Source: Dendrophyllia cribrosa (Eukaryota; Cnidaria; Anthozoa; Scleractinia; Dendrophylliidae). Taken from it: 64,000 nt of DNA. The DNA is taken from positions 24,495,009 to 24,559,008 of the forward strand of contig JAJLRJ010000014.1 of NCBI GenBank assembly GCA_024195265.1, given 5' to 3'. Shown here one piece after another: positions 1 to 11,005 of this stretch (positions are counted from its first letter, which is position 1; every line of letters begins with the position of its first letter). The notes beneath the pieces were generated by a model. That model had not been told where the DNA came from, ran no database searches, and was given only the letters and a program-made list of their open reading frames with translations. Position numbers and translations under genes: made by a program.

Positions 1-459
1 AGCTATTGTCTAATAGTCTTGTTGACTGTTGATTGACAAATTAGCACTCACAGGTCTTTCTTGGGAAGCCAATTTTAAAGTGCGCATGAAGTCATGTTTA
101 AACCGCTGGGATCCTGAAGTGAATGAGACCCCAGAGAGGGGGACCACATAAAAAAGTGACGCGGGTAATCATCATACCTTTTAGGGGTTAAAATTTATGG
201 TTTGGTACCACCAAGGGTGTGAATTGAAAATGACCACTGCCAGAGTTATTTTGAAACCTTTTAAGCCAGAAAAATATGTTGACAGTCCTGAACAACTTTT
301 CAGAGAGACTTGGTACCTCTTGGACATAAACATTTTATGTGAGTCACACCACAAAATGGGTTTCTGGTACCTTTTAGCGATATCCTTTCAAAATTTCAGA
401 TGATCACCCGGTCAATTTTATATGCGACACCCTCACTCTTGAGAATGAGACATTCAACA

Positions 460-1800
460 GAGAACTGGCAACTTTACCAATCTGCTGAAAACTGCTACAG
501 GAAAACATACCACTTCTTTGCACGAAGGAAGTCAGCTGAACAAACAAAGTACCAACTGATGAAGTGCTTTGGAATGATTCATATTGAGTTCCATTTATTT
601 TAACCACACAAAACCACTATTAGTAAGTAAGTAAGTAAGTAAGTAAAGTCTTTATTTAAAGAGGGTTGCACTAAATAGCAAAGCTAATAAACTTGTGGCC
701 CTCTATAAAACTACTCTAATTTACAAAAACTATAAAAATTTACAAATTTAGATATCATTGAAAAACAGTCACAAATTTTGTAGCTTGGTCACGAGTTGGA
801 TGCAAACAATATTAAAGTTGGGGGGGGGGGGGGGGGGGGTGCCCACAGAGAGATGGAGATGGAGGTGGAACTGATTCACATTTTGTGAACAAGTGGAAGG
901 CAGAAGGAATAATTAGAAATATGCCCATACTGTGTTCAAGATTTAATAGGAGTAAAGTACTCATCAGTTCAATTCATGAATGAATATATACTTAATGTGG
1001 CTCTCTTACTAATGGTTTAGAGAGCTTTAGCAAAAGAAAGAACTACAGTGTACAATTGCAAGTTTTCAAGATAATGCAAGGCGTTTATGGATGGATAGTA
1101 GAGTTTGATATTATGTTCGCCGCTTATTCCTGTGGGATTTTTGTTTCCGGGCAAGTTTTGTGTTTTATATATAACTTGCAATTTGCTTAGCGATCGAGCT
1201 TTGAAGTGTCGGCTTCTGAATGTAGCTTACTTTTTAAACCGTGAATATGCGTAGCAGTAATGAACACCGGTTATTGGAGACGACGGCAAATTCACTCACT
1301 CACTCGCTCATTATCCATCACTCAGATGTAAATGTTTACCACATATCTACATTGAAATAAGAGCCCGAGGGAGCCGAAGGACGCGAGTTCGATTCTTGCC
1401 CAGGACTAATTTTTTTTCCTTTTTTTTTTCAAACTGAAAATTAACCTTTTTTTTTCCTTTTGTTGTTTGCGTTCGTCAAAAGTCGTTAGATTTAATTTCA
1501 AAAAAAAAACCCGCAACATTGCATTACCTTTAGCATTTCGCATTCACAGGTAATGCCTCGCAGGAGCCTTTGATTAGACATGATTTTAAGCTTAATATAT
1601 ATGTTTCTCTGTAAAAGCACTCAAAACACTTGGGAATCGCTGCAATGAGTTAAAAGTGCCACAAGTTCAAGCTGTGTACAGCTTCTTGTTTAAGCTAAAT
1701 ACTACTTGTCAATTGTAGGTAATGTTTATAAATAATGTTCAGCCCTCTTTGTCAATATCATTCAGATGACATCTTAATGGAGTTTGCACTAATCAAATAA
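460..1800. other. Non-coding block with LINE end, unique to this copy
   Basis: At 622-648 there is a (GTAA)n microsatellite next to a 'ctttatttaaag' stretch. This looks like the 3' tail of a minus-strand LINE reaching to about 800. A poly(G) run lies at about 820-838. At 1356-1440 a B-box-like 'gagttcgattc' followed by poly(T) is too weak to call a tRNA or SINE. No supported coding exon. Confidence 0.4.
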
Positions 1801-1854
1801 ATGACAGCTGACAAAATAAAGACCTTCCTATTTTTATTATATTCTCAGCACGTA

Positions 1855-1978
1855 TGTTGTGACATTGACCGTGGTGCAAATTTTATTTTCCTTTGTTTAA
1901 AACTCATTATCATACATAATCATAGACAAAAACAAAGGAAAATAAAATTTGCACCAAGGATAAAATTGAACCACAACA
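1855..1978. mobile_element. 124-bp foldback MITE with TA target duplication
   Basis: The ends TGTTGTG and CACAACA and long inner arms (tggtgcaaattttattttcc and its complement) form a hairpin. TA flanks both sides (1853-1854, 1979-1980). The paralogous site near 38570 lacks it, so the insertion and its borders are seen directly. TA duplication suggests a Tc1/mariner-type source. Confidence 0.75.
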
Positions 1979-2407
1979 TAAATGTGAGGATATTTCACTG
2001 CCAAATTACATTTGCAAACTATAAAAAGGCCTTACGTGATGTTATCTTATAAATTCTTGGAAATTATTGACACTGGAATTTCACAGAATTAAAAGGAACG
2101 GCAACTTTAAATCATTAATTTAATTTTATAATGATTCTTCTTCTACCTTAAACTGCATAATTCAAGTTTGCATCCCACCATGCGTAAGTTATAATTTTAA
2201 TAAGCTTGTACTTTTTAAAAAAGAACTCCATGCATTAAAATAAGTCTTTAATAATGGCTTGCAGTTCGCCTTGTATAAGCTTAAACATTGCTCAAATTGT
2301 GCAATGATCTATAGACACTCAAATTAAACTCGCCCCGTTGTTCCAGGAAAATCAATTACGAAGAATTAAGCAACAGACTTTTCAGCAAGACAATCGAAAC
2401 AGCTTAC

Positions 2408-2630
2408 CTGTTTTACATTTCGTAATGACCGCCTTCCCGTTACAAACATTCAGTTCATTGCCAACACACTTGCGCATAGTCACGTTCAATTGTTCGCCAT
2501 GTCTGCGCTCACAGGGACAAGAAATCGTTTGAAGATGACACCTTGGTTGATCATCCTTGAAATGTTCCGAGTCAGCGAAGACTACTTTAAAGTAAACGAC
2601 AATTAGAATCAGAAATTCCTTTAGCACCAT
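2408..2630 (-). CDS. Leader exon of a secreted Cys-rich protein (first exon, partial gene)
   Basis: An ATG at 2630 opens 74 codons ending at a consensus donor (CAG|GTAAGC) in phase 1. The first 19 residues (MVLKEFLILIVVYFKVVFA) form a signal peptide. The mature part has six cysteines (RC, SCPC, KC, VC, KC) and an N-glycosylation sequon (NVT). No family was recognised. Phase 1 is the same phase used by every joint into the Ig exons of the cluster. The downstream intron copy at 37572-39180 sits about 500 bp upstream of an Ig1 exon, so this exon probably splices to an Ig1 exon just left of the window. It could instead be an internal exon, since no promoter motif was identified. Confidence 0.6.
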
Positions 2631-3290
2631 AGCTTTGACTTTTTATGACTTGTTGTTCGTGAGAATTTAGATTTCGCGACGTTCCTCTGGTCGAGTTTTA
2701 CTATTATTGATCAAAGATATGAAGTTAACTCGAAGCAACGAGGAAGTTCATACTTTGAAACGAAAATAACTTGAAAGACAAACTTTCCTTTCAGTACTGA
2801 ATTAGGGCGAGTTAATACCAGAACACACAACGAACTTAGAATTAGACACTGTCCGGGCATTCTCAGAAAGCGAAACTGACGCAAACGACAGGAAACTGAT
2901 CTGACTTTTATGGAACGCGCGCCAATATAGCGGAAGTTCAACTTCTGAGATGGGGGGATGGGTCGGATTTTGAAAAAATATCATACAACATGCTGGGAAA
3001 AAATATCCTGCAACTGCGTACGCCCGACTTGAAGCTTTACTTTTTCAGCCAAAACAAAATTCCTGCGGCAACACAACTAAAGGAAAAAATATCGAGCACA
3101 GAAAGCACAGACAAGATAACTCAGCCCACCCCTCAGAAATCTAATGGTTCACTGGCTGATGACTTAATATCCAAATTTGGAACCCAACAGTTTAATTTTG
3201 TCCAAATTTGCGCAACAAACTCGCCCACCACCATATCAGATATCAGTTTAACTCGACCAGATCGCAATCATGGTTCTTTCTGACATTGGG
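2631..3290. other. No gene seen
   Basis: This is the presumed 5' flank of the leader exon at 2630. Open frames here are short and show no domain or splice logic. No convincing TATA box was found. Confidence 0.4.
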
Positions 3291-3379
3291 TTCTGACATT
3301 TCATTTCAGGGTTCCCGGAGCTACGACGCCTTCGTCGGGATCTCAGGAGACTCGCAGCACTCAGCATACAGCGCTGGAA

Positions 3380-3990
3380 CTTTCAGTAATTTAAAAACTC
3401 AATTCAAGGTCTATTTCTTATTTTGCCTTTATTTTAAATTAGATCCTCTCCCCGCTACATTAGAAACAGTTTGCCTTTTTGTACAGTTTTTAAGTCGTAC
3501 TTTTACTCCTCCTTTTATAAGGAATTACTTTACATGTAATAAGTGGTGTATTTACGGGCGCGGTTACCCTTTTGCTACCTGCAGGCAGTCTACTAATTGT
3601 GTAGAATTGAATTCTGTCTTTCTGTCCTCCTGTCTTTCTGTCTGTCTCGGTTTTCTGAAAGTAACAATAAATTGTTTGAGAACCAATCGGGCTTATTTAC
3701 GTATGATTCGTTTAGTTCCCGCTCGCCGTTCTTGTCCAGTTTTTCTTTTTCCAGGCCCAAGAGGTCTCGTTCCTCTTACTAAGCGTAGTTTTGTTTCCCA
3801 TTTCCGTACATGTTTGACCGCGGCTGGTATTTCCTCTGCGGATAGTTTTTCTCATGGGCCTTTCGCTGCGGCGTTCTGGGGGAAGTTATCCAGTTGTACG
3901 TGGGGATTGGGCTAGTGATGCCTATAAACTTTACTTAGAATTCAGTTTAGAATCTAAGGTTGCTCAATTGCTGATCGTCTGCGACAGGCT
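3380..3990 (+). pseudogene. Tyrosine recombinase remnant (DIRS/Crypton type)
   Basis: One frame carries YFKLDPLPATLETVCLFVQF followed by SRTFTPPFIRNY, the N-terminal SAM-like part typical of retroelement or Crypton tyrosine recombinases. A later frame carries GDWASDAYKLYLEFSL, matching the C-terminal 'GDWkSDAY..YL' block with the catalytic Tyr. The intervening HSFRRG-like box is decayed (SHGPFAAAF) and the two ends lie in different frames, so the copy is dead. A DIRS element and a Crypton cannot be told apart from this fragment. Confidence 0.6.
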
Positions 3991-4129
3991 ATTATTCATG
4001 TATGATTTCGTTTTCGTTCGAGGTTTTATTTTTATTATCCTGAACAGTTTGTTTCTTTTGGCCCGGTGTTTAATTGATGGCAGAGAGGTTTATATAAACT
4101 CTCTCTTGGCCAAAAGACAGACTGTTGTT

Positions 4130-4420
4130 TTGTTGTTATAGTTATTTAAATAGTTATTATAACTCATATATACTCTTCCTTTTTAATGTGATTAATTTAG
4201 CCAGAGCTTCATGACTAGTTTCTAAAAGTTCTGTATAACCTCCACCCACTTGTAGTCGCTCAGTGGTAATAGCCAACTCGAAAGCTTGGCTCCTTTGGCT
4301 GCTACACACTTTTTCCTTTGTTATGTTTAATTCAGTGTATAGTTAGCTCTGTTCTTACTTCTTCTTTTTTTTCCTTATTGTTGTTGTATTGTAATTGAAT
4401 GAGTGTGAATAATAAACTTG
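4130..4420 (+). mobile_element. LINE 3' end
   Basis: The stretch 4155-4260 (cactcttcc-like AT-rich sequence through 'tccacccacttgtag') matches the reverse complement of about 10150-10262, which follows a LINE ORF2 C-terminus there. It ends with 'aataataaacttgaac', a polyadenylation-like tail. Confidence 0.5.
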
Positions 4421-4860
4421 AACTTGTTGTGTAGGTGGCGGGGGGCAATTGTCCCCCTTTGGGGATTTTCCGCAAAGGGATTAATTGACAGCCGCCACGC
4501 GATACACCTCTGTTCAAAGGTTACTAGGTTTTTGTTACTGTATTAGATTTCATTTTCATTTTTGATCGCTCTCGTAGCCACCCTGGATCCAGAGGTCCGT
4601 TCTCTGAATATCATGAGTGAAATTAACCGTATAAACGGTTAGAAGAAGCTCGCGTTGCGCCTCGTTGTCGCGGCTTCGCCGCTCAAACTCGCCGTTTCCA
4701 CTAAAAAATAAAAACCTCTGGCACCCAGGGTATCTCGTAGCGGACGCATGGTTTTCTAAGTGTAGTTTTTCTCCCACCCACCCTCCCTGTTTTCAGGATA
4801 TTATCAGAGGAGGTGGCAGAGAGGTTTATTTCTCTCTTGATGTTGCCTTTTCTCATGTAT
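4420..4860. other. No gene seen
   Basis: This is the boundary region between the LINE 3' end and the truncated PLE. No domain-bearing frame or clear repeat border was recognised. Confidence 0.3.
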
Positions 4861-6013
4861 TTGGTACAACTGATTTCATCAACTTCATAGAAAACACTCA
4901 ATTGTTTTAGTCTATGGACGTCACAAGCTTGTACACCGAATATACCACAGGAGGAGGGTATCACTACAGTATGCACAACATACAACCGTTTCTACAACAA
5001 AAACCCTCCCATACCATCACACTATCTCAAACAAATGCTTGGCCTCATTCTCAAAGAAAACTCTTTCCAATTCTGAACGAGACAAACTACCTCCAAATTC
5101 ATGGAAGAGCCATGGGAACTAAAATGGCGGTATCTTTTACCAACATATCCATAGCAGAAATTGAGACAGAATTACTTGGCCAGAGCAGAATCAAACCATC
5201 TACAAGCGGACCCCATATTAAGCGGACACCCTCTGTTAAGCGGACATCAGCTGCTTGGGTCCCTAAATTTTCTTCCCATTTTTACTGTAAAACAAACCTG
5301 CATTCAGCGGACCAGTCTCTATTAAGCGGACACCAGCGAGGGTCCCGAGGGTGTCCACTTAATACAGGTTACACTGTATATGGAAACGCTATATTGACGA
5401 TGTGTTTTCCCTGTGGGATAACAATAAACAGGAGATAGAACTATTCATAGAACAAGCTAACAAATTCCATCCTACAATCAAATTCACGGCTGAAATTTCA
5501 GACAAGGAAATCGTATTCCTAGACACAGTGGTGCATAAGGGAGAACGATTCTACTTACAAGCAGACTGAAACCTTTCAGTATACCCACTTTACCTCATGT
5601 CACCCACCCGGTGTTAAAAGAGATTTTATTTACTTAAAAAGGGAAGGCTATCAGACTTCTACGAACAAACTCCTCAGAAACAGTTTTCAAGGAGTCACTC
5701 TCTAAATTCAAAACACGCCTTGAAGCGCGTGGCTATCCTAAACATTTTATAGAGAGCACACTATCTGAAGTCACCTTTGCCGGAAGGCAGTCGGCACTAC
5801 AACAAAAGAAAAAGACTCGCGTGAAAATCCTACCGTTCGTCACTGACGTCACTACAAACCATACAGCAGTGACCGATCTTAAAAAAACTGATGCAAAAAT
5901 GGAGTTTTATTAAAAACCAGCCTTTGCTGAAAACCATATATAAAACGCCTCCCATCACATCCTACAAAAAAGGAAAATCGCTTAAAGACGCACTAGTCAA
6001 AGCAAAACTTTGA
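4860..6013 (+). pseudogene. Penelope-like element RT, copy 1 (degenerate)
   Basis: Scattered frames read TDFINFIENT, MDVTSLYTE, HGRAMGTKMAVSFTNISIAE, KRYIDDVFSLWDNN, then HPTIKFTAEISDKE and LSEVTFAGRQSALQQKKK. These are the palm motifs of a PLE reverse transcriptase (YIDD catalytic box). The same motifs occur intact at 9051-10145. Several frameshifts and stops and a 174-bp insertion (5203-5376) inactivate it. The last frame ends LKDALVKAKL-stop with no GIY-YIG domain after it. Confidence 0.8.
5203..5376. mobile_element. TA-flanked DNA-transposon fragment inside PLE copy 1
   Basis: It interrupts the PLE frame exactly before KRYIDDVF. It is built of 'attaagcggacac' units and ends in ...ttacactg with TA on both sides. 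Similar 'tacactgta/cagtcgaacc' ends are typical of pogo/Tigger-type elements. Uninterrupted copy 2 shows the empty PLE sequence. Confidence 0.55.
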
Positions 6014-6089
6014 AAGCTCCCATTTACGTGTCGCAACCACAAAACCACGGAGGGGAGTCTGTGTACGCCTGTCACGAACCTTTTAACCT

Positions 6090-6345
6090 TTAAGAAACTT
6101 GATCCGAATGGCGAGCCGAATGGCGTTTTTAAGAAACTTTATCCGAATGGCGTTTTTAAGAAACCTTAGCCAAATGGCGTTTTAAGAAACTTGATCCGAA
6201 TGGCATTTTAAGAAACTTGATCCGAATGGCGTTTTTAAGAAACCTTAACCGAATGGCGTTTTAAGAAACTTATCCGAATGGCGTTTTAAGAAACTTGATC
6301 CAAATAATGGCGTTTTTAAGAAACTTGACGCCGAAATGGCGTGTT
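6090..6345 (+). repeat. Minisatellite, about 29-bp unit
   Basis: About nine imperfect units of 'gaatggcgtttttaagaaac' plus 'ttgatcc' lie right after the PLE copy 1 reading frame. Unit length and spacing vary. Confidence 0.8.
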
Positions 6346-6666
6346 TGAGAAACGTGAGCTGAATAGTATGCATGCAAAGAAACTTCAAAGAAGTTATAGT
6401 GGGCGTTTTTAAAACTTGATCGGACTGCTGCATTTTTAAAAATGTCTTGAGCAGGGAAAACAAGATTTTGCAAATTAAGAAAAAAACATTTTTAAGCACG
6501 AGACATCCGTCCATTTTAAGTGGTTGTCGCAGGTTCGACTTTACTTAATCAGACTGGCTTTGAAAGATATGCGATCTCCCTGTCATATCTTTGACTGAAC
6601 TGACGATCTAATCGTCTGGGTTTGATCCCTGACATTCACCTTATTCCTGTAACGGAACAATTGACA

Positions 6667-7145
6667 CCCGGGGGGGGGGGGGGGGGGGGGGGGAGGGAGG
6701 GGGAGGGGTACTCAACAAAGTTTTGTACGGGGATGCTCCGCCCCGAGGTCCAAACCCTTACCCTTTCATATACCGTTTTTGACAGAAAAGGTACCCCTTT
6801 TATATACCTTTCATTGAAAAAGGTACCCCTTTCATATACCTTTCGTTGAAAATGGTACCCCTTTCATATAGCCTTTGCGTGCGTCTGTTTGATGTATTTT
6901 GAAAGGCCCTTTTTATAATACTTAAATTGCAGTTTTCCCTACCTTTTTTATGCTTCAACTCGTGTTTTCGCTACCATTTCCTATTCTTCGTGAAATCCCT
7001 ACCCTTTCACATACTTCAACTCGTGAAATCCCAACCCTTTCATATACCTCCAGCCTCAAAAAGGTACCCCTTTCGGGCGGAGCATCCCCGTATAGCCCAT
7101 AGACCATTATTGGGAGTACCCCCCCCCCCCCCCGCCCTCCCCGGG
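6667..7145. mobile_element. Poly(G)-tipped TIR element with 8-bp target duplication
   Basis: The termini are CCCGGGG(G)n...GGGGTACTC and GGGAGTACCCC(C)n...CCCCGGG. The 8-bp direct repeat AATTGACA flanks it at 6659-6666 and 7146-7153, as hAT-type elements leave. The interior has repeated 'ggtaccccttt(t)catata' units. Relatives: 40516-40909 and 47840-48197. Confidence 0.75.
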
Positions 7146-7179
7146 AATTGACATCGCATGTTGTTGTTTTGTTTTGTAG

Positions 7180-8169
7180 GACGATGCTGATGGTGAAGAA
7201 CTTAACGAGACTGAGGTAGACAGTGAAGAGGTAATGCTTTTGCAGGCAGCTAAAACGCAGATTTCAACCAACTGATTGCATTGAATTTCTTTTTTTTTTT
7301 CAATCAGAAAATGTGTTGTCGGGCATAGACAACATGGTCTAGTTGTCTTTTCATATGTATGAAGAAATGCCTTTAAAAATAAATGCAAATTGATGAAAAG
7401 AAAAATATTTCCAACACCATTTTAACGTATCTCGCCAAGGCCGCAGAATTATCAAGGACTGAACAGTTTTAAATCTATTACATTCGCTTTGTGAGACAAT
7501 ATTCGTATTCACGGTATTGAACTAGCGTGCAGTCGAGGCTCATGCGGGGGAATCTTTTCACATGCAAATATTTTTAATGATATTCCCCCGCATTAGCCTC
7601 GACTGTAAGCTGGAGATGATTTCTTGTTGATGTTTTAAGCCGTAAGTAATGATTGCAGTTTGATTGAACAATTATACAATAAGTATCACTAAATGTTTTG
7701 CATGTGCATGTCAGAAGTGAGTGTGATATGGATAAAATTCCTGACTTTGTTATTGTTTCTGTTAGGTGCGAAAAAGATGACTTGAGAGGCTGGAAAAGGA
7801 GGTAAGAAATGAAACCCAGTCTCGTGAATAAACGTGCGCAAATAAGACTAAAAAGTAATGCATTTGATGTTAACCTTAACATTATACAATACCAAAGCCA
7901 ATACGTTGATACATTGTGCTTCGTTTTACTATTCAGGGGGACCCAGAGGCTTCTAAACGTTATCGTCATAATGACGATGACGGTAAAAATGACGACAGTG
8001 GAACGGTAAGAATTTTATTTAACATCGAATGAGCTTTCCGCTCTTTTAATAAAATGACTTCTTTTAACTTGCCCATCTGCCAATAAAAAGGTGTGAAAAA
8101 GATGACTTACTGATTTGAAATCTCTATTTTTTTTTAATATTTTTGCAGGTGACTTTGAGGACGCCTTAA
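7180..8169 (+). CDS. 3' end of a small spliced gene of unknown function (in-frame TGA)
   Basis: Four candidate exons have good signals and all are phase 0: 7180-7230 (DDADGEELNETEVDSEE, acceptor TTTTGTAG, donor GTAATG), 7766-7801 (VRKR, TGA, LERLEKE; TTCTGTTAG, GTAAGA), 7937-8005 (GDPEASKRYRHNDDDGKN then DDSGT; TATTCAG, GTAAGA) and 8149-8169 (VTLRTP-stop; TTTTTGCAG). AATAAA-like signals follow at about 8214-8245. The product tail is acidic with a short basic/coiled stretch, and no family was recognised. The TGA in exon 2 could be CGA to TGA decay, so this may be a pseudogene or a fragment copied with the repeats. Upstream exons would lie across the repeat at 6667-7145. Confidence 0.4.
7500..7615. 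mobile_element. Foldback MITE, old copy
   Basis: The arms 'aggctcatgcgggggaatc' and their complement surround an AT-rich loop. The same hairpin, with longer and cleaner arms, is at 46252-46422. Confidence 0.6.
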
Positions 8170-8690
8170 TGGTGTCGTAAAGATGATCAAGATGATTACA
8201 TGTTTAGATTACAGTAATAAAATTATAGTAATAAAAGAAATAAAAAGGAATGTTCATACGCGTTGAAGTAGTAAAACTCAGTACGGTGTTCTCAGAAAAC
8301 ATTAAATTGTCGCCCTAAGAAAAAAAATTAGGGACAGTCGGTATATTATTTACAAGCTCGGTGCTAAACTTCAACCCCCCCCCCTCCCCCTGACCCTTTC
8401 CCCCCTCCCCCCTCCCTCCATTCTATTCACTTTCCGCTACACCTTCTCTTCTTACATTCTTACGAAAATTCCGGTCGCGTACTTCAATAGACAGTACAGT
8501 TCCCATAGTTTGCGTGACTACTGATATGTGAGGCCAATGATGTATTTGCAATTCAAAACGTTAAAAGCATTAGATGAATGCTTGATAGCATATTAATTAA
8601 TTTTCATCAATTCAAAGGTGAACTTGTCAGGCGCGTCACTCATTTAATTCCTATTATGCAATTAGTATTAAAACCAGCCTTTTTAAAGGT
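8170..8690. other. 3' flank of the small gene; no other gene seen
   Basis: Apart from AATAAA-like signals near 8214-8245 and C-rich low-complexity sequence at 8370-8420, no feature was recognised. Confidence 0.4.
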
Positions 8691-9005
8691 ACACTCTGGC
8701 GTTCTTACAATCGGCGTTTTTAAGCAGTCTTATGAACGGTCGTTTTCAAGGACTCTTACAATCGGCGTTTTTAAGCAGTCTTACGAACGGCGTTTTTAAG
8801 GACTCTTACAATCGGCGTTTTTAAGGACTCTTACAATCGGCGTTTTTAAGCAGTCTTACGAACGGCGTTTTTAAGGACTCTTAAAATCGGCGTTTTTAAG
8901 CGGTCTTACGAACGGCGTTTTTAAGGACTCTTACAACCGGCGTTTTTAAGCTGTCTTACAAACGGTCGTTTTCAAGGACTCTTATAATCGGCGTTTTTAA
9001 GCAGA
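8690..9005. repeat. Minisatellite, about 26-bp unit
   Basis: About twelve units alternate 'ggcgtttttaaggactctta' with 'ggcgtttttaagcagtctta'. The array abuts the 3' end of PLE copy 2. It shares the core ggcgtttttaag with the array at 6090-6345, but in the opposite orientation relative to the PLE. Confidence 0.85.
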
Positions 9006-9050
9006 GATAAAAATAAGTAGACAGGCCTACACGACTCTCGCGCAAGTGTT

Positions 9051-10145
9051 TTAGTTTTTTCTCACGAGTATATCTTTGAGCGGCCTACCTCTTTTGTACG
9101 ATATTAGAGGAGGTTCTTTGTATATTTCTTTAAGCAATGGTTGTTGTTCTATTAAATGCCAGTTTCTCATGAGTATTTGTTTTAAGTTAGGTACTGATGG
9201 GTGATATTGCGTAACAAAGGGCAGGATTCTTTTGTTTGTCTTAGGTTTTGGTTGGAGGGCCTGTTTTCTATTTTCGAAAATCACTTCTGAGAGGGTATTT
9301 TTGACTAGATTTTTTGGGTAACCTCTCTCAATAAGGCATGATTCGAAATGTTTGATTTCTTCCTCAAATATTGTTTTAGAGGAATTAGTTCTAAGCAGTC
9401 TGAGTGCCTCTCCTTTGATGAAGCCTTTCTTAACTCCTGGTGGGTGACACGAGGAGAAATGTGTGCACTGAAATGTTTCAGTTGGCTTGTAGTGGGTCTG
9501 TATATCAAGTACTGATTCTTTTTTGAATCGTACGCCTTTGTAAACGCTTGTGTCCAGGAAAGTAGTTTCTGTTTCAGAAATTTCAGCCGTAAACTTGATA
9601 GTAGGGTGATGGTTATTCGCTTGAACAATGAACTGAGTTAAATCCTCTCTGTTGGTGTCCCAGATTGAAAAGATATCGTCGATGTATCGTTTCCAAACGA
9701 GAGGTTTGAATGTGCTGAGGCTAAGGATTTCTGTCTCGACTTTGCCCATAAATATATTGGCAAAAGCGACTGCCATTTTAGTGCCCATGGCGGTTCCGTG
9801 CGTTTGTAGGTAATTTTTACCACAAAACTGGAATGAGTTTTCTTGTAATATTAGCCTGAGAGCCTGTACAAGTAAATGCGAGGGAATGGGAGGTGTGTCT
9901 TTGTAGAAAGTGCCGTATGCTTCGCATATTGCATGGATTCCCTCCTCTTGCGGAATATTAGTATATAGGCTCGTTACGTCCATTGATACAAGGATTGCGT
10001 TCTCTGGAACTTTAGTTCTTTCGATGAAATTAATAAAGTCAGTTGTATCTTTGAGATATGACTTTTGTTGTTGTGCCATCGGCTGGAGTAGTTTATCAAC
10101 AAAGGCTGATAATTTCTCTGTTGGGCCTGAAACTCCCGAAATTAT
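9051..10145 (-). pseudogene. Penelope-like element RT, copy 2 (long open frame, 5' truncated)
   Basis: A single frame of over 340 codons is open from about 10145 to the stop at 9051. In order it shows RSIISGVSGPTEKLSAFVDK (RT finger/palm start), KDTTDFIN, SMDVTSLYTNIPQEEGI (motif A), HGTAMGTKMAVAFANIFMG (motif B), KRYIDDIFSIW (motif C, YIDD), FLDTSVYKG, CTHFSSCHPPGVKKGF, GYPKNLV, then ILPFVTQYHPSVPNLKQIL and LKDILVRKN-stop. It therefore encodes most of a PLE reverse transcriptase with catalytic Asp residues intact. The N-terminal part is missing (junction to LINE sequence near 10150) and no GIY-YIG endonuclease follows. It is probably inactive but young, judging by the open frame. Confidence 0.85.
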
Positions 10146-10149
10146 AGAT

Positions 10150-10790
10150 CTGTCGATTACAAGTGGGTGGAGTTTATACAGAACTTTTAGAAACTAGTTA
10201 ATACGAAGCTCCAATTAAATTAATCACATTGAAAAGGAAGAGTATATATGAGTTATTATAACTATTTAAATTAAATAATTAAATAAATAGAGCTAAATAA
10301 TAAATTAAAGTTGTTCAACATGACTGACTGTCAAGTAGAAAGAGTTTGTATTCTTTTTAAAACTGTTGAAAGGGAGACACTTAATTTTTATAAGTATTGC
10401 TTCCCAGGTCTGTGATGCTACTACACTAAACCTTGCTAGGCCATAATTAGTTCTGGAAAATGGCCTGTGCAGGTTTTGATTAGCGGCATATCTAGTATTA
10501 TAATTATGGATAACCGAAACCGGTTGAATTAATTCATAGAGAGCAGGAGATGTATCTTTTTTTTTGATATTGTATTTTATGCACTAGAGTGCCAATTTTT
10601 AGATTTATGGAAAAACCAAAGGAAAAATACAAACTGGAAACTTCGAATTTATCAAACTTCTTTTTATTCTTAAAGGTCTTTGTTCTAAGGGTGCAAAGTC
10701 TGCAAATGTGGGTGGCGGTTGATATTATTTTTTGTAACCTTGCGTAAACAACGAAAACAGTAAAAAACATAATATGCACTCATTGACTAA
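10150..10790 (-). pseudogene. LINE ORF2 C-terminus and 3' UTR
   Basis: Two overlapping frames read RLQKIISTATHICRLCTLRT, then VIHNYNTRYAANQNLHRPFS, RTNYGLARFSVVASQTWEAI. This is the 'vHnynTR.a......rtn.g' block at the C-terminus of non-LTR retrotransposon ORF2. A frameshift separates the two frames. The AT-rich 3' UTR (10150-10330) is shared with 4155-4260 on the plus strand. Confidence 0.7.
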
Positions 10791-10822
10791 GTGCGAGGGC
10801 CGGATGGGAAAATATTTGGATA
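10775..10822. repeat. Inverted-repeat arm (left) paired with 12378-12432
   Basis: The sequence 'gggccggatgggaaaatatt' recurs in reverse complement near 12378-12410, together with a 'cattgact' block. The arms bracket PLE copy 4 at 11006-12020. Confidence 0.6.
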
Positions 10823-11005
10823 AATAAATATGTATCCTGCGCAGCGTTAATTGTAGTTACGTGAAAAAGTGTTAAGTTTAACGCTGTAGACGTTTCGGCA
10901 ATGCTGTAGTAAAAATGTGTTCGTTGCTAACGTGTGCGAAAATTCAAAAAACTCAAATTCACGCGCGCCGAAGAAAAGCGCGCGCAAGGCTAGCATACGA
11001 GTTAA

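Larger units (their letters stand above)
1..2400. repeat. Segmental duplicate of 37572-39180
   Basis: The blocks at 1-460 and 1800-2400 align by eye with 37572-38500 and 38530-39180. The rest (about 460-1800) is absent from the other copy. In the other copy this segment lies just upstream (minus-strand sense) of an Ig1 exon, so this piece probably lies in the first intron of the gene led by the exon at 2408-2630. Each copy carries insertions the other lacks. Confidence 0.75.

Noticed and set aside
820..838. Poly(G) runs as sequencing artefacts throughout
   Set aside because: Some may be length errors, but several sit exactly at element tips with target duplications, so they are treated as real.
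1356..1440. Possible tRNA or SINE head (gagttcgattc before poly T)
   Set aside because: No A box at the right distance and no foldable cloverleaf.
3208..3915. A 235-codon open frame as a normal host gene
   Set aside because: Only part of it resembles a tyrosine recombinase, the rest is frame-shifted or decayed, and the catalytic block continues in another frame.
8690..9005. CRISPR-like array
   Set aside because: Units are contiguous tandem repeats without unique spacers, and the sequence is from an animal.
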